Assembly: GCA_934630855.1 (NCBI GenBank)
Contig: CAKTWW010000001.1
Span: 1-64,000 of the forward strand
Source: an uncultured Collinsella sp.
GTDB taxonomy: Bacteria; Actinomycetota; Coriobacteriia; Coriobacteriales; Coriobacteriaceae
DNA: 64,000 nt
Direction: 5' to 3'
The translations under genes and the position numbers were made by a program. The stretch's first letter is position 1; each line of letters starts with the position of its first letter. The notes below the pieces were generated by a model. It had not been told where the DNA came from. It ran no database searches and saw only the letters and a list, made by a program, of their open reading frames with translations. This document shows, piece by piece, positions 52,302 through 62,339 of this stretch.

Positions 52302-52718
52302 ATGGTTATGAAACTCGATCAGCTTGTTAACGGCGCCATTAACGTGGGCTTTGGCGCCGCCGCCGTTGCCGTCGAGGGCAGCAAAAAGGTTCTCGAAGAC
52401 CTCAATACCAAGGGCGAGCAGGTCCGCAAGGACGCCGCCACCCCCGATATCGCCCGCAGCGTGTCCGACATGTTCGAGCAGGCCGGCGGCACTATCTCCG
52501 ATCTCACCGAGCGTCTGGGCATGCAGGGCGAGACTGCGGCGCAGCGCGTACTCGACGAGCTCATCCTGGCTCGCGTCCGCGTCATGACCGCCCCCGAGCG
52601 TACGGCCTTCCTGGCCCACGTGCGCGACATCGTCGATTCGGTCGAGGACAACGTGACTTCGGTGCCCGTCGAGTCCGTTGAGCCCGACGACGCAGAGGGC
52701 GCCGAAGAGGCCGAGTAG
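52302..52718 (+). CDS. small helical protein paired with AarF kinase
   Basis: About 138 residues, predicted mostly helical and amphipathic, with an acidic tail (EPDDAEGAEEAE). QLVNGAINVGFGAAAVAVEG followed by a long helix resembles small phasin-like or UbiK/UbiJ-like accessory proteins. It ends 8 bases before the UbiB-type kinase, so it is probably its partner. Lipid or quinone association is inferred from the neighbour only. Confidence 0.65.
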   Translation: MVMKLDQLVNGAINVGFGAAAVAVEGSKKVLEDLNTKGEQVRKDAATPDIARSVSDMFEQAGGTISDLTERLGMQGETAAQRVLDELILARVRVMTAPERTAFLAHVRDIVDSVEDNVTSVPVESVEPDDAEGAEEAE

Positions 52719-52726
52719 TAGCGCAG

Positions 52727-54490
52727 ATGGCAGATTCCACCACCGATTACAACAATCAAGATCCCCTGTGTGACGAGGCGGCGGTTGTCGACGAGGTCGA
52801 TGCCGCCGTCTCGGGCGCTCGCAAGAAGCCGCGCGCTGTCGATATGGTCCCCGAGGAGCCCGACGCGATGGCGCCGGACGAGGAATACCAGCTCACGCCG
52901 GCAGGTCGTCGTGAGCGCATTGGGCAGATCGTTCGCCTGATCAAAAAGTATCGCGTGTGGGATAACCTCACGCCGGTGCGCCTACGCCGCCTGCTCGAAG
53001 AGCTCGGCCCCATGTTCGTCAAGATGGGGCAGATTCTGGCTAACCGTTCCGAGATTTTGCCACAGCGGTTTTGCGACGAGCTCCGTCGCCTGCGCTCCGA
53101 CGTAGAGCCGGTTCCGTATGAGGTAGTGCTCCGGTGTCTGGAAGAGGAATATGGCCAGCGCCTGGGGCAGATGTTCGATGCGATCGATCCCAACCCGCTC
53201 GGAAGCGCTTCTCTCGCACAGGTGCACCGCGCCCGCCTGGTGACCGGCGAGGACGTGGCCGTTAAGGTGCAGCGCCCCGGCGCACAGCAGGTCATGGCGC
53301 AGGACATCGACATCATCCGTTCGGTGGTGCGCATCGTTTCCAAGTTCGTCAACACCGACCAGTTTGTTGACTTACATGCCGTCGTCGAGGAGCTGTGGGC
53401 CTCGTTTCGCGAGGAGACCAACTTTTTGGCCGAGGCCAAAAACCTCAACGATTTCTATGAGTTCCATAAGAGCGTCCATGGCGTGACGTGCCCCAAGTCC
53501 TATCTGGATCTGTGTACCGAGCATGTCGTGGTCATGGATTACGTCGACGGCATCTCGATTGCCGATCCCGAGCGCCTGGTGGCCGAGGGCTATGACCTGG
53601 AAAAGATCGGCTCGGCGATTGTCGAGGACTATTCGACGCAGGTGCTCGATGACGGCTTTTTCCATGCCGACCCGCATGCGGGAAACATCATCCTCAAGGA
53701 TGGCATCGTCTACTTTATTGACCTGGGCATGGTCGGGCGCATGTCGAGCCACGACCGCGGTATCGTCAAGGACATGATTTTCGCCGTGGCCGAGGGCGAC
53801 GTGCCCAAGCTCAAGGACTCGCTCATGCGCTTTGCCGTGACGCGTGGCGATTCTGCCGAGCTCGACCATTCGGCCTTTTTGTCCGATTTGGACTTTATCG
53901 TTGCCGACTTTGCGGGCCTCGACCTTAAGGACCTGGATATCGGCGAGTTTTTGACCTCGCTGCTAAACCTGGCGCGCAAAAACGACGTTGAGCTGCCGAG
54001 TGTGGTGACGATGTTCGCCCGTGGCATGGTGACGCTCGAGGGTCTGCTGACCGAGTACATGCCCAACGTCAACATGATCCAGATCATCCAGACGCATATC
54101 AAAAACGAGAAAAGCACCTATGCGCGCGTGCGCGATATGGGGCGCGATCTTGCCGCGAGCAGCTATCGCGCGGCAAAAGGCTCGCTCGAGGCGGCCGAGT
54201 ATCTGGGCCTGGCGTCGCGCATGCTTACGCGCGGCCAGCTTAAGGTGAACACGCAGATCATGAGCAGCGATAAGGCGCTGCGGCAGCTGGGTGGAATTAT
54301 CGACCGCATGTCGATGGCAATTGTGATCGCCGGTCTGTTTATCGGTTCGTCGGTGGTGTACTACGCGCGCATCGAGCCGGTTGTGTTTGGTATCCCGGTC
54401 ATTGGCTTTATGGGCTACGTGAGCGCACTGGTGTTGGCGTTGATGCTGGGCCGCGAGATCTGGCGCAACAGCCACGGCGGCAAGCGGTAA
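52727..54490 (+). CDS. AarF/UbiB/ABC1 family atypical kinase
   Basis: 587 residues. ABC1-family hallmarks: LGPMFVKMGQILANR (KxGQ), GSASLAQVHRA (Ala-rich loop), VAVKVQRPG (nucleotide lysine), HADPHAGNI (catalytic loop) and YFIDLGMVGRM (metal Asp). Two hydrophobic helices near the C terminus (IVIAGLFIGSSVVYYA and the following segment) anchor it in the membrane. In other bacteria UbiB supports quinone synthesis or lipid trafficking; quinone genes are not in this window. It is co-transcribed with the small protein upstream. Confidence 0.92.
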   Translation: MADSTTDYNNQDPLCDEAAVVDEVDAAVSGARKKPRAVDMVPEEPDAMAPDEEYQLTPAGRRERIGQIVRLIKKYRVWDNLTPVRLRRLLEELGPMFVKMGQILANRSEILPQRFCDELRRLRSDVEPVPYEVVLRCLEEEYGQRLGQMFDAIDPNPLGSASLAQVHRARLVTGEDVAVKVQRPGAQQVMAQDIDIIRSVVRIVSKFVNTDQFVDLHAVVEELWASFREETNFLAEAKNLNDFYEFHKSVHGVTCPKSYLDLCTEHVVVMDYVDGISIADPERLVAEGYDLEKIGSAIVEDYSTQVLDDGFFHADPHAGNIILKDGIVYFIDLGMVGRMSSHDRGIVKDMIFAVAEGDVPKLKDSLMRFAVTRGDSAELDHSAFLSDLDFIVADFAGLDLKDLDIGEFLTSLLNLARKNDVELPSVVTMFARGMVTLEGLLTEYMPNVNMIQIIQTHIKNEKSTYARVRDMGRDLAASSYRAAKGSLEAAEYLGLASRMLTRGQLKVNTQIMSSDKALRQLGGIIDRMSMAIVIAGLFIGSSVVYYARIEPVVFGIPVIGFMGYVSALVLALMLGREIWRNSHGGKR

Positions 54491-54607
54491 CGATTTTCCG
54501 GGGTCGGAGGAAACGGGTTATTTTGCTCGGCACCCCATCCGCATCCTTTTCTATCGCAAACCATAGCTTTTACCTTGGGCTTCGCCTGTGTGCGGGGCCC
54601 TTTTGCG

Positions 54608-54616
54608 TGATACCAT
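54608..54616 (+). promoter_or_regulatory. probable promoter of the riboswitch transcript
   Basis: TGATACCAT fits an extended -10 (TACCAT at 54611-54616). Transcription would start near 54623, just before the riboswitch. A weak GGGC/GCCC stem with TTTT (about 54575-54605) may end the upstream kinase message. Confidence 0.4.
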
Positions 54617-54637
54617 ACTGACAGTAATAATCGATGG

Positions 54638-54815
54638 CCTAGATGGTGGTGCGGAGACGCACGAATGCGCGGTTTTCCTGCGCGTTTGGGAGAATCGGGG
54701 TGCAAGTCCCCGGCTGTACCAGTAACCGTAATTCCTCTTGGCCCGGGATGTTCGCGTCGCAGATCGGACGGCGCGCCCGGGTCGGTAAGGTTAAGTCGGA
54801 TCGCCTCCCATCTTG
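54638..54815 (+). promoter_or_regulatory. cobalamin riboswitch
   Basis: The core GGGAGAATCGGGGTGCAAGT at 54688-54707, followed by CCCCGGCTGTACCAGTAACC and GTAA, matches the conserved B12 aptamer pattern (GGGAA..GGTG..A.TCC...C.G..CC.G..AC.GTAA). About 65 bases later AAGTCGGATCGCC matches the 3' B12-box strand (AGTCnGGAtnnCC). P2/P3-like GC stems lie at 54647-54685. The leader then continues 140 bases with further stems (GTACGCGGC, ACCCCGATGGGGGT) before the start codon of the giant gene. B12 binding would normally switch the downstream genes off. Confidence 0.88.
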
Positions 54816-54956
54816 TACGCGGCCGTGGCGAAAGCCGCCGGTACGCGTTGGGCTCTGGAGGGAAGGGGGACCCCGATGGGGGTACTCGAGCGCAATATGC
54901 GCGATGATGTGGGGCAGCCGCTGGGCAATGCTCCAAGTGCAGACAGTAGGAGACAA

Positions 54957-57900
54957 ATGGATATGTTTGAGGACGAGCGCCAGCGCGCCTCGTGGCGTCG
55001 TCATGGAGCGATTGCCCGTGGCGTAGCCAAGCGCGGTCTGGTGGCGTTCCTGGCTTTTGCTATGGCTTTTGGCACCACGCCGGCGCAACTTTGGGCCGAG
55101 GGCGCCGAGGGCATTGCCGAGGCCGTGGCGCAGGCTGCGACGGGCGGCGAGGGCGCGGCGGCCGACGATAGCACCGCTGCCGACACCGGCGCGAACAGTG
55201 CGGCGGCGAGCGCTGCTGCCGATGGCGCCGGCGCAGATCAGGGCGCAACTGCGAGTGCCGCGAATGGTGCCGACACCGCCGCAGACAACGCGGCTGAGTC
55301 CGAGAGCTCTCCCGCGGTGCCTGCTGCTTCGGAGCAGAAGGATGCCGTTGCCGCCGCGTCCGCCACAACGCTTTCCGGTGAGGCAAAGGTCTTCATTCAG
55401 GACGCCAAAGATAAGGACAACTCGTATTCCACGAAGTCTGGTGCGCTCAGCGCGGGCGATACGCTCTGGGCAAACATGTACGACGAGGTCGAGGATGACT
55501 GGTACGGCACTTCGGCTGAGTCCGTTGCCAATCCCGGAACCTGGACTTACACCTGGCTCGCCGGCACGACCAGGGCCAGCAGCAATGTCGCCGACTACAC
55601 CGAGGTCGTAGGCCACGAGCAGTCGCTCACCGTCACCGCCGCGATGGAAGGCAAATACTTCATCTGCAAGGTAACGGTTGATGGCAAGGACTACTATGGC
55701 CCGTCCGTTTCTTCCGGCTCGGGCATCAATGCCAACTACATTCCTGGCCCCGTGCTGGGCGCTGGCCAGATGGAGCTTAACAGTGTCAAGCTGAATAGTG
55801 ACACGCCGAGCATAGGCGATACCCTGACGGCGACTCCGTACATAAGCTATTATCAGCAAGCCCCCGCCGACGCCAAGGTTACCTACACGTGGTCCGCATC
55901 CACCTCGCAGTACTCGGGCTTTACCAAGATCGAGGGCGAGACGGGCGCTACGCTCGTGGTGGGCGACGACCTTGAGGGCAAGTACATCAGGGTCGAGGCC
56001 AACGCTGGCGTCAACACGGTGAACAAGACCACTTCCAGCAAGGTCAAACAGGCCGGTGCGGTCGAGCTTTCGGCCGTGTCTATCGTTAACACCAAGGACA
56101 ACACGAGCGTCTTTGCGGTGGGGGATACCGCTAAGGCCCGCGTTAAGGAGAAGGGCGGCGCGTACGGCGCGTTCGTCGACGCGAGCAAGCTCAACTATCA
56201 GTGGCAGAGCTCTGACACCAAGAGTGGCACGTATACCGACATTGCGGGTGCCACGGGTGAGACCCTCGAGCTAACCGATGCTTTGGGTGGCAAGTACCTC
56301 AAGTGCAAGGTGTCCTCGAAGATCGGCTCTTCGAGCTTGACCAACTCGACGGGCGCTCTCGTTGCTGCCGTCGGTTCAATTAATGTCACGAGCGTGACTA
56401 TGAGCCCGACTTCGGGCAAAGTCGAGGTTGGTTCCACGATTACGGCGACTGCCAAGGCGGGTTCCACCGACGTCACCGCCGATTCGCATGTCACGTGGCA
56501 GTGGTATAAGGGCACCTCGAACTACGCGAGCTCGTGCAACACGCCTATCGAGGGTGAGACCGGTAATACCCTGACGGTGACCGCCGCCCTTAAGGGCTGC
56601 TACGTCGTGGCCAAGGCCAACGGCGGCTATGGCGAGCAGAAGCCCTACTATGCGGCGGGTCCTGTCTCCGTCGCTGGCCAAGTTGAGCTTTACGATGTGC
56701 AGTTCGAGGGCTCTCCCGCCACCAACGGCGTACGTGTGGGTGATACGCTCAAGACTAAGGTGCGCAAAAAGGACGGCTCCAACTATCACTATATCGACCG
56801 CACCGATAACGTGACCTACCAGTGGCAGTATGCAAACAGCAGCTCGAGCTACGACTCCGCCTATACCGATATCCCCGGTGCTACCGAGGCCGCCTATACC
56901 GTTGACGCCGCCTATGCCGGCAAGTACCTGCGCGTGAAGGTGACGAGCGAAAATACCGTCTCCAGCACGCAGAAGAAGAGCTCCTACGGCGGCACGCAGT
57001 CCGTTGCCCCGCTCGGCCCCGTGACGCTTAAGGGCCAGTACAAGCTGACGGGCATTGAGCTTGCCAATAAGAACGTTGCGCTCAGCGTGGGTTCAAAGAT
57101 CACGCCGAGTGTGCAGGTTCCGGGTGGCTGGTCGGGCTCGACCAAGGACGTGCCCGACGATGCCGAGCTCACCATGGCGTGGTATGCCAAGGGCGAGGGC
57201 GATGCCGATTGGACCGAGCTCACCGACGGCATCGATAAGACCGATGGCAGCCTGACCATTTCGGACGCGCTTGTTGGCAAGCGCATCAAAGTTACGGCGA
57301 GCGCCCTCGACAACACGGTTGAATGGGTTTCGTCCGATAGCGTCACCACGGCGGGGGAGTACAACCTGCTGCGCGTGATCGCCAACCCGCAGATCAATAG
57401 CGATTCGGTCCATCTCGTTTCGGGCGACGGCGTCAAGGCGACGGTGCAGGCCAAGCGCGCTGACGGTTCGGCCACCAACGGTATCGACGTCACCGGTCAG
57501 GCGACTGTTGCCTGGTATGCGGCGGACGATGCGAAGGCTCCGGAGGCCGACTGGACGCTGCTGTCCGATATGTCGGGCGCCGAGGCGACGGTCTCGGCAT
57601 CTGCTGCTGGCAAGTATCTGAAGGCTGTCGCCACGAGCGGCAACTCGACGGTTGAGCTCGTCTCGGCCAATCCCGTTATTGCCGCGGGCTCGCTCGAGGC
57701 TGCGGTCCAAAAGCTCACCGATAGCAACAAGCAGATTGTTGTCGATTACAGTGCCAAGGGCGGCAACGTCAACGATGCGCTGAAGGCGCAGCTTGCCGAT
57801 CTGGGATTTACCGACGTTGACGTTAAGGTCTCCGAGGGCGGCGTGCTCTTTGGGGCAAAGGACGCCAAGGCCACGGTCGGTATCTCCGACGCTCAGGATA

Positions 57901-60900
57901 AGACCAACGGCAATGTGACGTTCTTCTACATTGACCCCAACGACTACACCGGTTACAACATCGACGGTCTGCGTAGCGCCGAGGTCGTGTTTGAGCTGTC
58001 GCGCGATGGCAAGACCGAGTATTACCAGCCCAACAAGTCGGTGCAGGTTGCTTGGGACGAGGCTAAACTGCAAGACCTTCTTGACGGAGCCGCCGAATCC
58101 CTGCAGATTGGCTACGCGGCGGGCGAGTCCGCCGATGGCGTGACCCAAAATGTCACGCTTCCGTACAAGGCGGGTTCCGCAAAGAAATTCTCTGTTGAAT
58201 GGACAAGCTCCGACACCGAGCGCCTGTTTGTTTCTGGTTATAGCTGGGAAGATAAGACGGGTAAGGTTTCGCGCGCATCGAGCGATCGCGATGTGACGCT
58301 GACCGCCAAGGTTACGGTTACGAGCGGCGACATCAAGCTTACCGGCTCGCACGACTTCACCGTGACCGTCAAGGGCGATCCCGAGAAGGTCGCCGCCGAC
58401 AAGAAGGCGCTGCAGGAGAAGGTCGATGCGGCCTTTACCTACGACAACATCAAGTACTCCGGCACCGACGCGCCCGCCAACAAGGACGGCTTGACCGCCG
58501 ACCTGCAGATGCCGCGCACGAGCACGCTCAAAATCGACGGCAAGTATTACGATGTCAAGTACTCCGCCAGCACCAACGACATCACGTTCAACGGTTACAA
58601 GGGCACGGTCTATCAGCCGCTGCCCGGCGCCGAGGCTGCAAACACCAAGATCACCCTCACGGTGACCGACAAGTCCAACGCCGAAGTCACGGCCAGCAAG
58701 ACCCTCGACTTTGCCATTGCTCCGCAGAACCAGAAAGAGCTCGATGCTGAGTTGTTCTACCTTGGCCTTGCGAACTCTTCGTTCTACCTGGGTATTCTTG
58801 ACGGGCAGAATATCACCGATGTGACTGGAAACCTTCATGCACCGCTGAAGGTGTATGGTCAAGGGTCCGGTCTGGGATCTGCTGTTAATTGGTGCTATAC
58901 CACCGAAGAGGCCGCCGGCCATTACGGTTTTGTGTTCAGCGAGCTTCCGGGCGGCACGGAGAATACCTATCGTCTGCTCAAGTCGAGCAAGCCAAGCGTT
59001 ATCTCGCACGAGAATCTTCTGCTTACGCAGCCCGAGTACAACACGAAAGTCACGATTAGCGGACGTCTGAAAAGCGAGCGTTTTGCTCGCTATGCCGAAC
59101 GCTATCCCGATAATTCGGACTACGCGGTGCTTGCCGGCTTGGATGTTTCTGCGACGGTAAACGTCAAGGGAACGACGGGACTCGATAACCCGAACGAGGG
59201 CAAGACTATTACGGTGACGGCTAAGGTCACGGGCGTCTCCGCAAGCGATGCCGACGGCAATTACACCGAGCAGTCGGTGGTGCCGTTGACCGAGCTCACG
59301 CTTCCCGCCGATGAAGACACGACTGCTGAGTCGGTGCTTGAGCAGCTTATGACTGCCGCTGGCTGCACGAACCTTGAGGCGAATGCATGGGGCCTTACGA
59401 GCGCAACGATGCCCGACGGTCGCGTGCTGAGCATGACGAACACCGAGCCGTACAGCTACTGGTCGTTCTTTGTGAACAATGGGTACGCGAGCGTCGGTGC
59501 TCCGAGTTACTACCTCAAGAACGGCGATTGTGTCGAGTTTCGTTATGTTAAGGGCGATGGCACGCAGAAGCCCACGACGGCCCCTGCTACCAATCCTGAG
59601 ACGGAACATCCTGATGTCGATGTCCCATGGAATGGCTTTGCAAACGGCGGCGCTGGTTCTGCAACGGATGCCCTTACGCCTACGACAAAGACCGATACGC
59701 CCTCATGGGCACTTAGCCTTCTGACCGAAGAGCAGCAGAAGGCGGGCGCAAATGTCTCCGCGTCTGATCCCCTTGTCGCGAACGGAAAGGTATACCTTGT
59801 TACGGGCGCTTCGGTATGGGGCGGAAAGACATGGAATGCCGCTCTGAATGAGATTGACCCCGAGACGGGTTCCGTCGTGCGATTCCTTGAGCTTGGCTCA
59901 TCTATGGATAGCACGTGCCGTCCTGTTGTTGCGCAAGGCATCATTCTGATTCCGCTTTCCGGCGGTTATTTGCAGGCTGTTTCGGCGAAAACGTTTGAGA
60001 CGCTTTGGTATTCCGATGCCTTTACAAAGCAGAACCTGTCTTCGCTGACCGTCGACGGCGACTACGTATACATCAATACCCTTGATTATTGGTCTGGCGA
60101 TGACGTGCAAAACGGCACCGTCAAGCGTATCAATATTCATACGGGTGCGGTTGCCGGTAGCGCCTCCGTTACTGATGGCGGTTTCTACTGGTCTGGCGGC
60201 CTGATGGTCAATGGCTATTATGTCGTTGGCGGCGACTATGGTCAGGTGCGCGTCTATTCCGCCGATCTGTCAAAGCTCGTTGGTTCGATTAAGCTCGCTG
60301 GGGGCAACATCCGTTCTGCGCTTGTCCTTCATGACGGCTTTGTATATGCGGTCACGCGCGACGATGGTACGTTGCACAAGCTGACCATTGGTTCGGATGG
60401 TTCCGTTACCGAGGCTGCGAAGGTGCAGTTTGCCGCATACTCGACTTCAACGCCTGTGTTTAGCGGGAACTATGCGTTCGTCAACGGTAAGACTACGAAC
60501 GACTGGAAGGGCAAAGGCCTGCTTTCGGTTGTCGATCTGTCTGATATGAGTGTGAAGCAGATTACAAAGGCCGACGGCGCGGAGCTTGGCTTTGAGTCTA
60601 AGAGTACGCCACTCGTTTCTACGCGCGATGGCGAGACGTATGTGTACTTTACTTTGAACGGCGCCAAGGGAAACTGGCCCAACTACACCACGGGCGGTGG
60701 CGTGTACATGTACAAGCTGGGCGATGCCGAGGCGACCGAGGTGTTTGTTCCCGGCTCCGGTTATGCCAACTACTGCATGGCGTCGGTCGTCTGTGATGAG
60801 TTCGGTAACCTTTACTACACGAACGACTCGGGTCACCTGTTCTGCGTGAAGTCTCAGGCCCATCGCGTGAAGTTCGATACGCAGGGAGGATCGTCGATTG

Positions 60901-61421
60901 ACAACCAGACTCCCGCCTCGGGTTCGACGGTTGCCAAGCCCGCCGATCCGACGCGTGAGGGCTACACCTTTGGCGGTTGGTACACCGATGCCGCTTGCAC
61001 TAAGGCGTATGACTTTAGCGCTGCGGTGACGGCGGATATGACGCTGTATGCCAAGTGGGTCAAGAATGCTGCCGACAATAACGGCGGCAACGGTGGTTCC
61101 AATGGCAATGCGGGCGGCTCTGGCAATGGTGCCAACTCCGGTAACGGAACGAGTGGCCAGCAGAGTGGCGGCGCCGTTGCTCCGGGCCAGACGCCGGTCT
61201 CCACGACCACCACGACCGAGACCAAGGACGGCAAGGGTTCCAAGAAGGATTCCGACAAGTCCGACAAGTCTGACACGGGCTCGGCCGCGACCGCTGATAA
61301 GAAGGCCTCTGAAGCCTCCGCGCAGGATTCTGGCTTCAATCCGCTCGCCATTGTTGGCGTAGCGGCTGGCGTGATCGGTCTCGCCGTCATCGGCGTGTTC
61401 GTGCTCACCAAGCGTCGGTAG
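54957..61421 (+). CDS. giant surface protein with DUF4430 and beta-propeller
   Basis: About 2154 residues. Signal segment near 27-45 (GLVAFLAFAMAFGTTPAQ), then an Ala/Asp low-complexity stretch to about 140. Seven Ig-like repeats of 100-119 residues follow, with core Trp near 199, 312, 416, 516, 623, 742 and 853 (YTW, YQW, AWY) and a GKY(L/I) block after each. Then come bacterial Ig-like regions (about 910-1410), a transcobalamin-like DUF4430 domain near 1420-1540 (YSYWSFFVNNGYASVG, KNGDCVEFRYV), a beta-propeller near 1580-1970 (repeated LVANGKVYLV, TVDGDYVYIN, VLHDGFVYAV blades), an InlB-type repeat (EGYTFGGWYTDA), a Gly/Asn linker and a final membrane helix with KRR. There is no LPxTG. I chose ATG 54957; ATG 54963 is also possible. 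The upstream riboswitch points to corrinoid binding. Confidence 0.85.
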   Translation: MDMFEDERQRASWRRHGAIARGVAKRGLVAFLAFAMAFGTTPAQLWAEGAEGIAEAVAQAATGGEGAAADDSTAADTGANSAAASAAADGAGADQGATASAANGADTAADNAAESESSPAVPAASEQKDAVAAASATTLSGEAKVFIQDAKDKDNSYSTKSGALSAGDTLWANMYDEVEDDWYGTSAESVANPGTWTYTWLAGTTRASSNVADYTEVVGHEQSLTVTAAMEGKYFICKVTVDGKDYYGPSVSSGSGINANYIPGPVLGAGQMELNSVKLNSDTPSIGDTLTATPYISYYQQAPADAKVTYTWSASTSQYSGFTKIEGETGATLVVGDDLEGKYIRVEANAGVNTVNKTTSSKVKQAGAVELSAVSIVNTKDNTSVFAVGDTAKARVKEKGGAYGAFVDASKLNYQWQSSDTKSGTYTDIAGATGETLELTDALGGKYLKCKVSSKIGSSSLTNSTGALVAAVGSINVTSVTMSPTSGKVEVGSTITATAKAGSTDVTADSHVTWQWYKGTSNYASSCNTPIEGETGNTLTVTAALKGCYVVAKANGGYGEQKPYYAAGPVSVAGQVELYDVQFEGSPATNGVRVGDTLKTKVRKKDGSNYHYIDRTDNVTYQWQYANSSSSYDSAYTDIPGATEAAYTVDAAYAGKYLRVKVTSENTVSSTQKKSSYGGTQSVAPLGPVTLKGQYKLTGIELANKNVALSVGSKITPSVQVPGGWSGSTKDVPDDAELTMAWYAKGEGDADWTELTDGIDKTDGSLTISDALVGKRIKVTASALDNTVEWVSSDSVTTAGEYNLLRVIANPQINSDSVHLVSGDGVKATVQAKRADGSATNGIDVTGQATVAWYAADDAKAPEADWTLLSDMSGAEATVSASAAGKYLKAVATSGNSTVELVSANPVIAAGSLEAAVQKLTDSNKQIVVDYSAKGGNVNDALKAQLADLGFTDVDVKVSEGGVLFGAKDAKATVGISDAQDKTNGNVTFFYIDPNDYTGYNIDGLRSAEVVFELSRDGKTEYYQPNKSVQVAWDEAKLQDLLDGAAESLQIGYAAGESADGVTQNVTLPYKAGSAKKFSVEWTSSDTERLFVSGYSWEDKTGKVSRASSDRDVTLTAKVTVTSGDIKLTGSHDFTVTVKGDPEKVAADKKALQEKVDAAFTYDNIKYSGTDAPANKDGLTADLQMPRTSTLKIDGKYYDVKYSASTNDITFNGYKGTVYQPLPGAEAANTKITLTVTDKSNAEVTASKTLDFAIAPQNQKELDAELFYLGLANSSFYLGILDGQNITDVTGNLHAPLKVYGQGSGLGSAVNWCYTTEEAAGHYGFVFSELPGGTENTYRLLKSSKPSVISHENLLLTQPEYNTKVTISGRLKSERFARYAERYPDNSDYAVLAGLDVSATVNVKGTTGLDNPNEGKTITVTAKVTGVSASDADGNYTEQSVVPLTELTLPADEDTTAESVLEQLMTAAGCTNLEANAWGLTSATMPDGRVLSMTNTEPYSYWSFFVNNGYASVGAPSYYLKNGDCVEFRYVKGDGTQKPTTAPATNPETEHPDVDVPWNGFANGGAGSATDALTPTTKTDTPSWALSLLTEEQQKAGANVSASDPLVANGKVYLVTGASVWGGKTWNAALNEIDPETGSVVRFLELGSSMDSTCRPVVAQGIILIPLSGGYLQAVSAKTFETLWYSDAFTKQNLSSLTVDGDYVYINTLDYWSGDDVQNGTVKRINIHTGAVAGSASVTDGGFYWSGGLMVNGYYVVGGDYGQVRVYSADLSKLVGSIKLAGGNIRSALVLHDGFVYAVTRDDGTLHKLTIGSDGSVTEAAKVQFAAYSTSTPVFSGNYAFVNGKTTNDWKGKGLLSVVDLSDMSVKQITKADGAELGFESKSTPLVSTRDGETYVYFTLNGAKGNWPNYTTGGGVYMYKLGDAEATEVFVPGSGYANYCMASVVCDEFGNLYYTNDSGHLFCVKSQAHRVKFDTQGGSSIDNQTPASGSTVAKPADPTREGYTFGGWYTDAACTKAYDFSAAVTADMTLYAKWVKNAADNNGGNGGSNGNAGGSGNGANSGNGTSGQQSGGAVAPGQTPVSTTTTTETKDGKGSKKDSDKSDKSDTGSAATADKKASEASAQDSGFNPLAIVGVAAGVIGLAVIGVFVLTKRR

Positions 61422-61430
61422 GTGAGGGCA

Positions 61431-62318
61431 GTGTCCAATAAACCTCAGGACGCCGATTCCAAGCAGCCCGACTCGTCGTATATCCAGCTCGACGATGCAG
61501 AGCAAAAGGGCGCCGCTACGGCGGCGTCCGCCCCGCGGCGCAAGGCACTCGTTGGAGCCCTGACAGCCGCCTGCGTCGTTTTGATCATTGTTTCGCTGGG
61601 CTTTGTCCGGCCTTCAGCCGGCGGTGCTTGGTCCATCGATTGGATCGCTCGGGCCGTGGCGGGGAAGAGCGTTGCCGACTCCGGCTCTGCCGCCTCTGGC
61701 AAGACGGGGGCAGCGGGCTCCTCTTCTGATGCTGCGGACTCCAAGTCCAAGGGCTCGAATGAATCGGACTCCAAAGACGATTCCGAATCTTCGGATAAGG
61801 ACTCCGAAAAAGATTCGAAGGAGAAGAAGTCCGAAGGCAAGGACGGCAAGAAGTCCGACAAAACGTCTGCCGGACAGGGCTCCGAATCCACTGGCGGCTC
61901 CGGCTTTGCTGGTAGCGCCTCTTCGGGCGCTGGCTCAGCGACCGGCGGTGGGTCTGCATCCAGCGGCGGCAATGCCTCGTCGGGTAACCAGAGCGGCTCA
62001 CAGCAGCCTGGCTACGTCACGGTGACGGTCTCGGTCACATCGAGCGCCGTGGGCAATCCCGTGTCTTCTGGTGGCACCTTCACCTTTAACGAGGGCGCTA
62101 CGGCCTACGACGCCCTGTGTGCCCTGGGTCTTTCTGTGAATGCGCATGGCTCGTCGTACGGTACGTATGTCGCTGCCATCGGCGGCCTGGCCGAGAAGGA
62201 GCACGGCAGCACGAGCGGCTGGATGTATTCCGTTAACGGTGTGACGCCCAACACGGCTTGCAGCAACTACGTCCTATCCAACGGCGACAGTGTCGTCTGG
62301 TATTACGTAACGGGGTAG
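61431..62318 (+). CDS. membrane-anchored DUF4430 protein
   Basis: About 295 residues. A cytoplasmic basic stretch (APRRKALVG) and one membrane helix (LTAACVVLIIVSLGFV, about 45-65) are followed by a 120-residue Ser/Asp/Lys/Gly linker long enough to cross the wall, then a C-terminal DUF4430 domain (TFTFNEGATAYDALCALG, GWMYSVNGVTPN, YVLSNGDSVVWYYV). It starts within 10 bases of the giant gene's stop (GTG at 61431 with GAGG before; GTG at 61422 also possible), so both lie under the cobalamin riboswitch. It could hand over ligand from the giant protein to a membrane transporter, which is inference. Confidence 0.82.
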   Translation: MSNKPQDADSKQPDSSYIQLDDAEQKGAATAASAPRRKALVGALTAACVVLIIVSLGFVRPSAGGAWSIDWIARAVAGKSVADSGSAASGKTGAAGSSSDAADSKSKGSNESDSKDDSESSDKDSEKDSKEKKSEGKDGKKSDKTSAGQGSESTGGSGFAGSASSGAGSATGGGSASSGGNASSGNQSGSQQPGYVTVTVSVTSSAVGNPVSSGGTFTFNEGATAYDALCALGLSVNAHGSSYGTYVAAIGGLAEKEHGSTSGWMYSVNGVTPNTACSNYVLSNGDSVVWYYVTG

Positions 62319-62339
62319 GAGCCTCAACATAACGCACGG

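Noticed and set aside
57093..59609. Minus-strand frame of 838 codons
   Set aside because: It is antisense to the giant surface protein and shows the same Arg/Val/Gly shadow composition.
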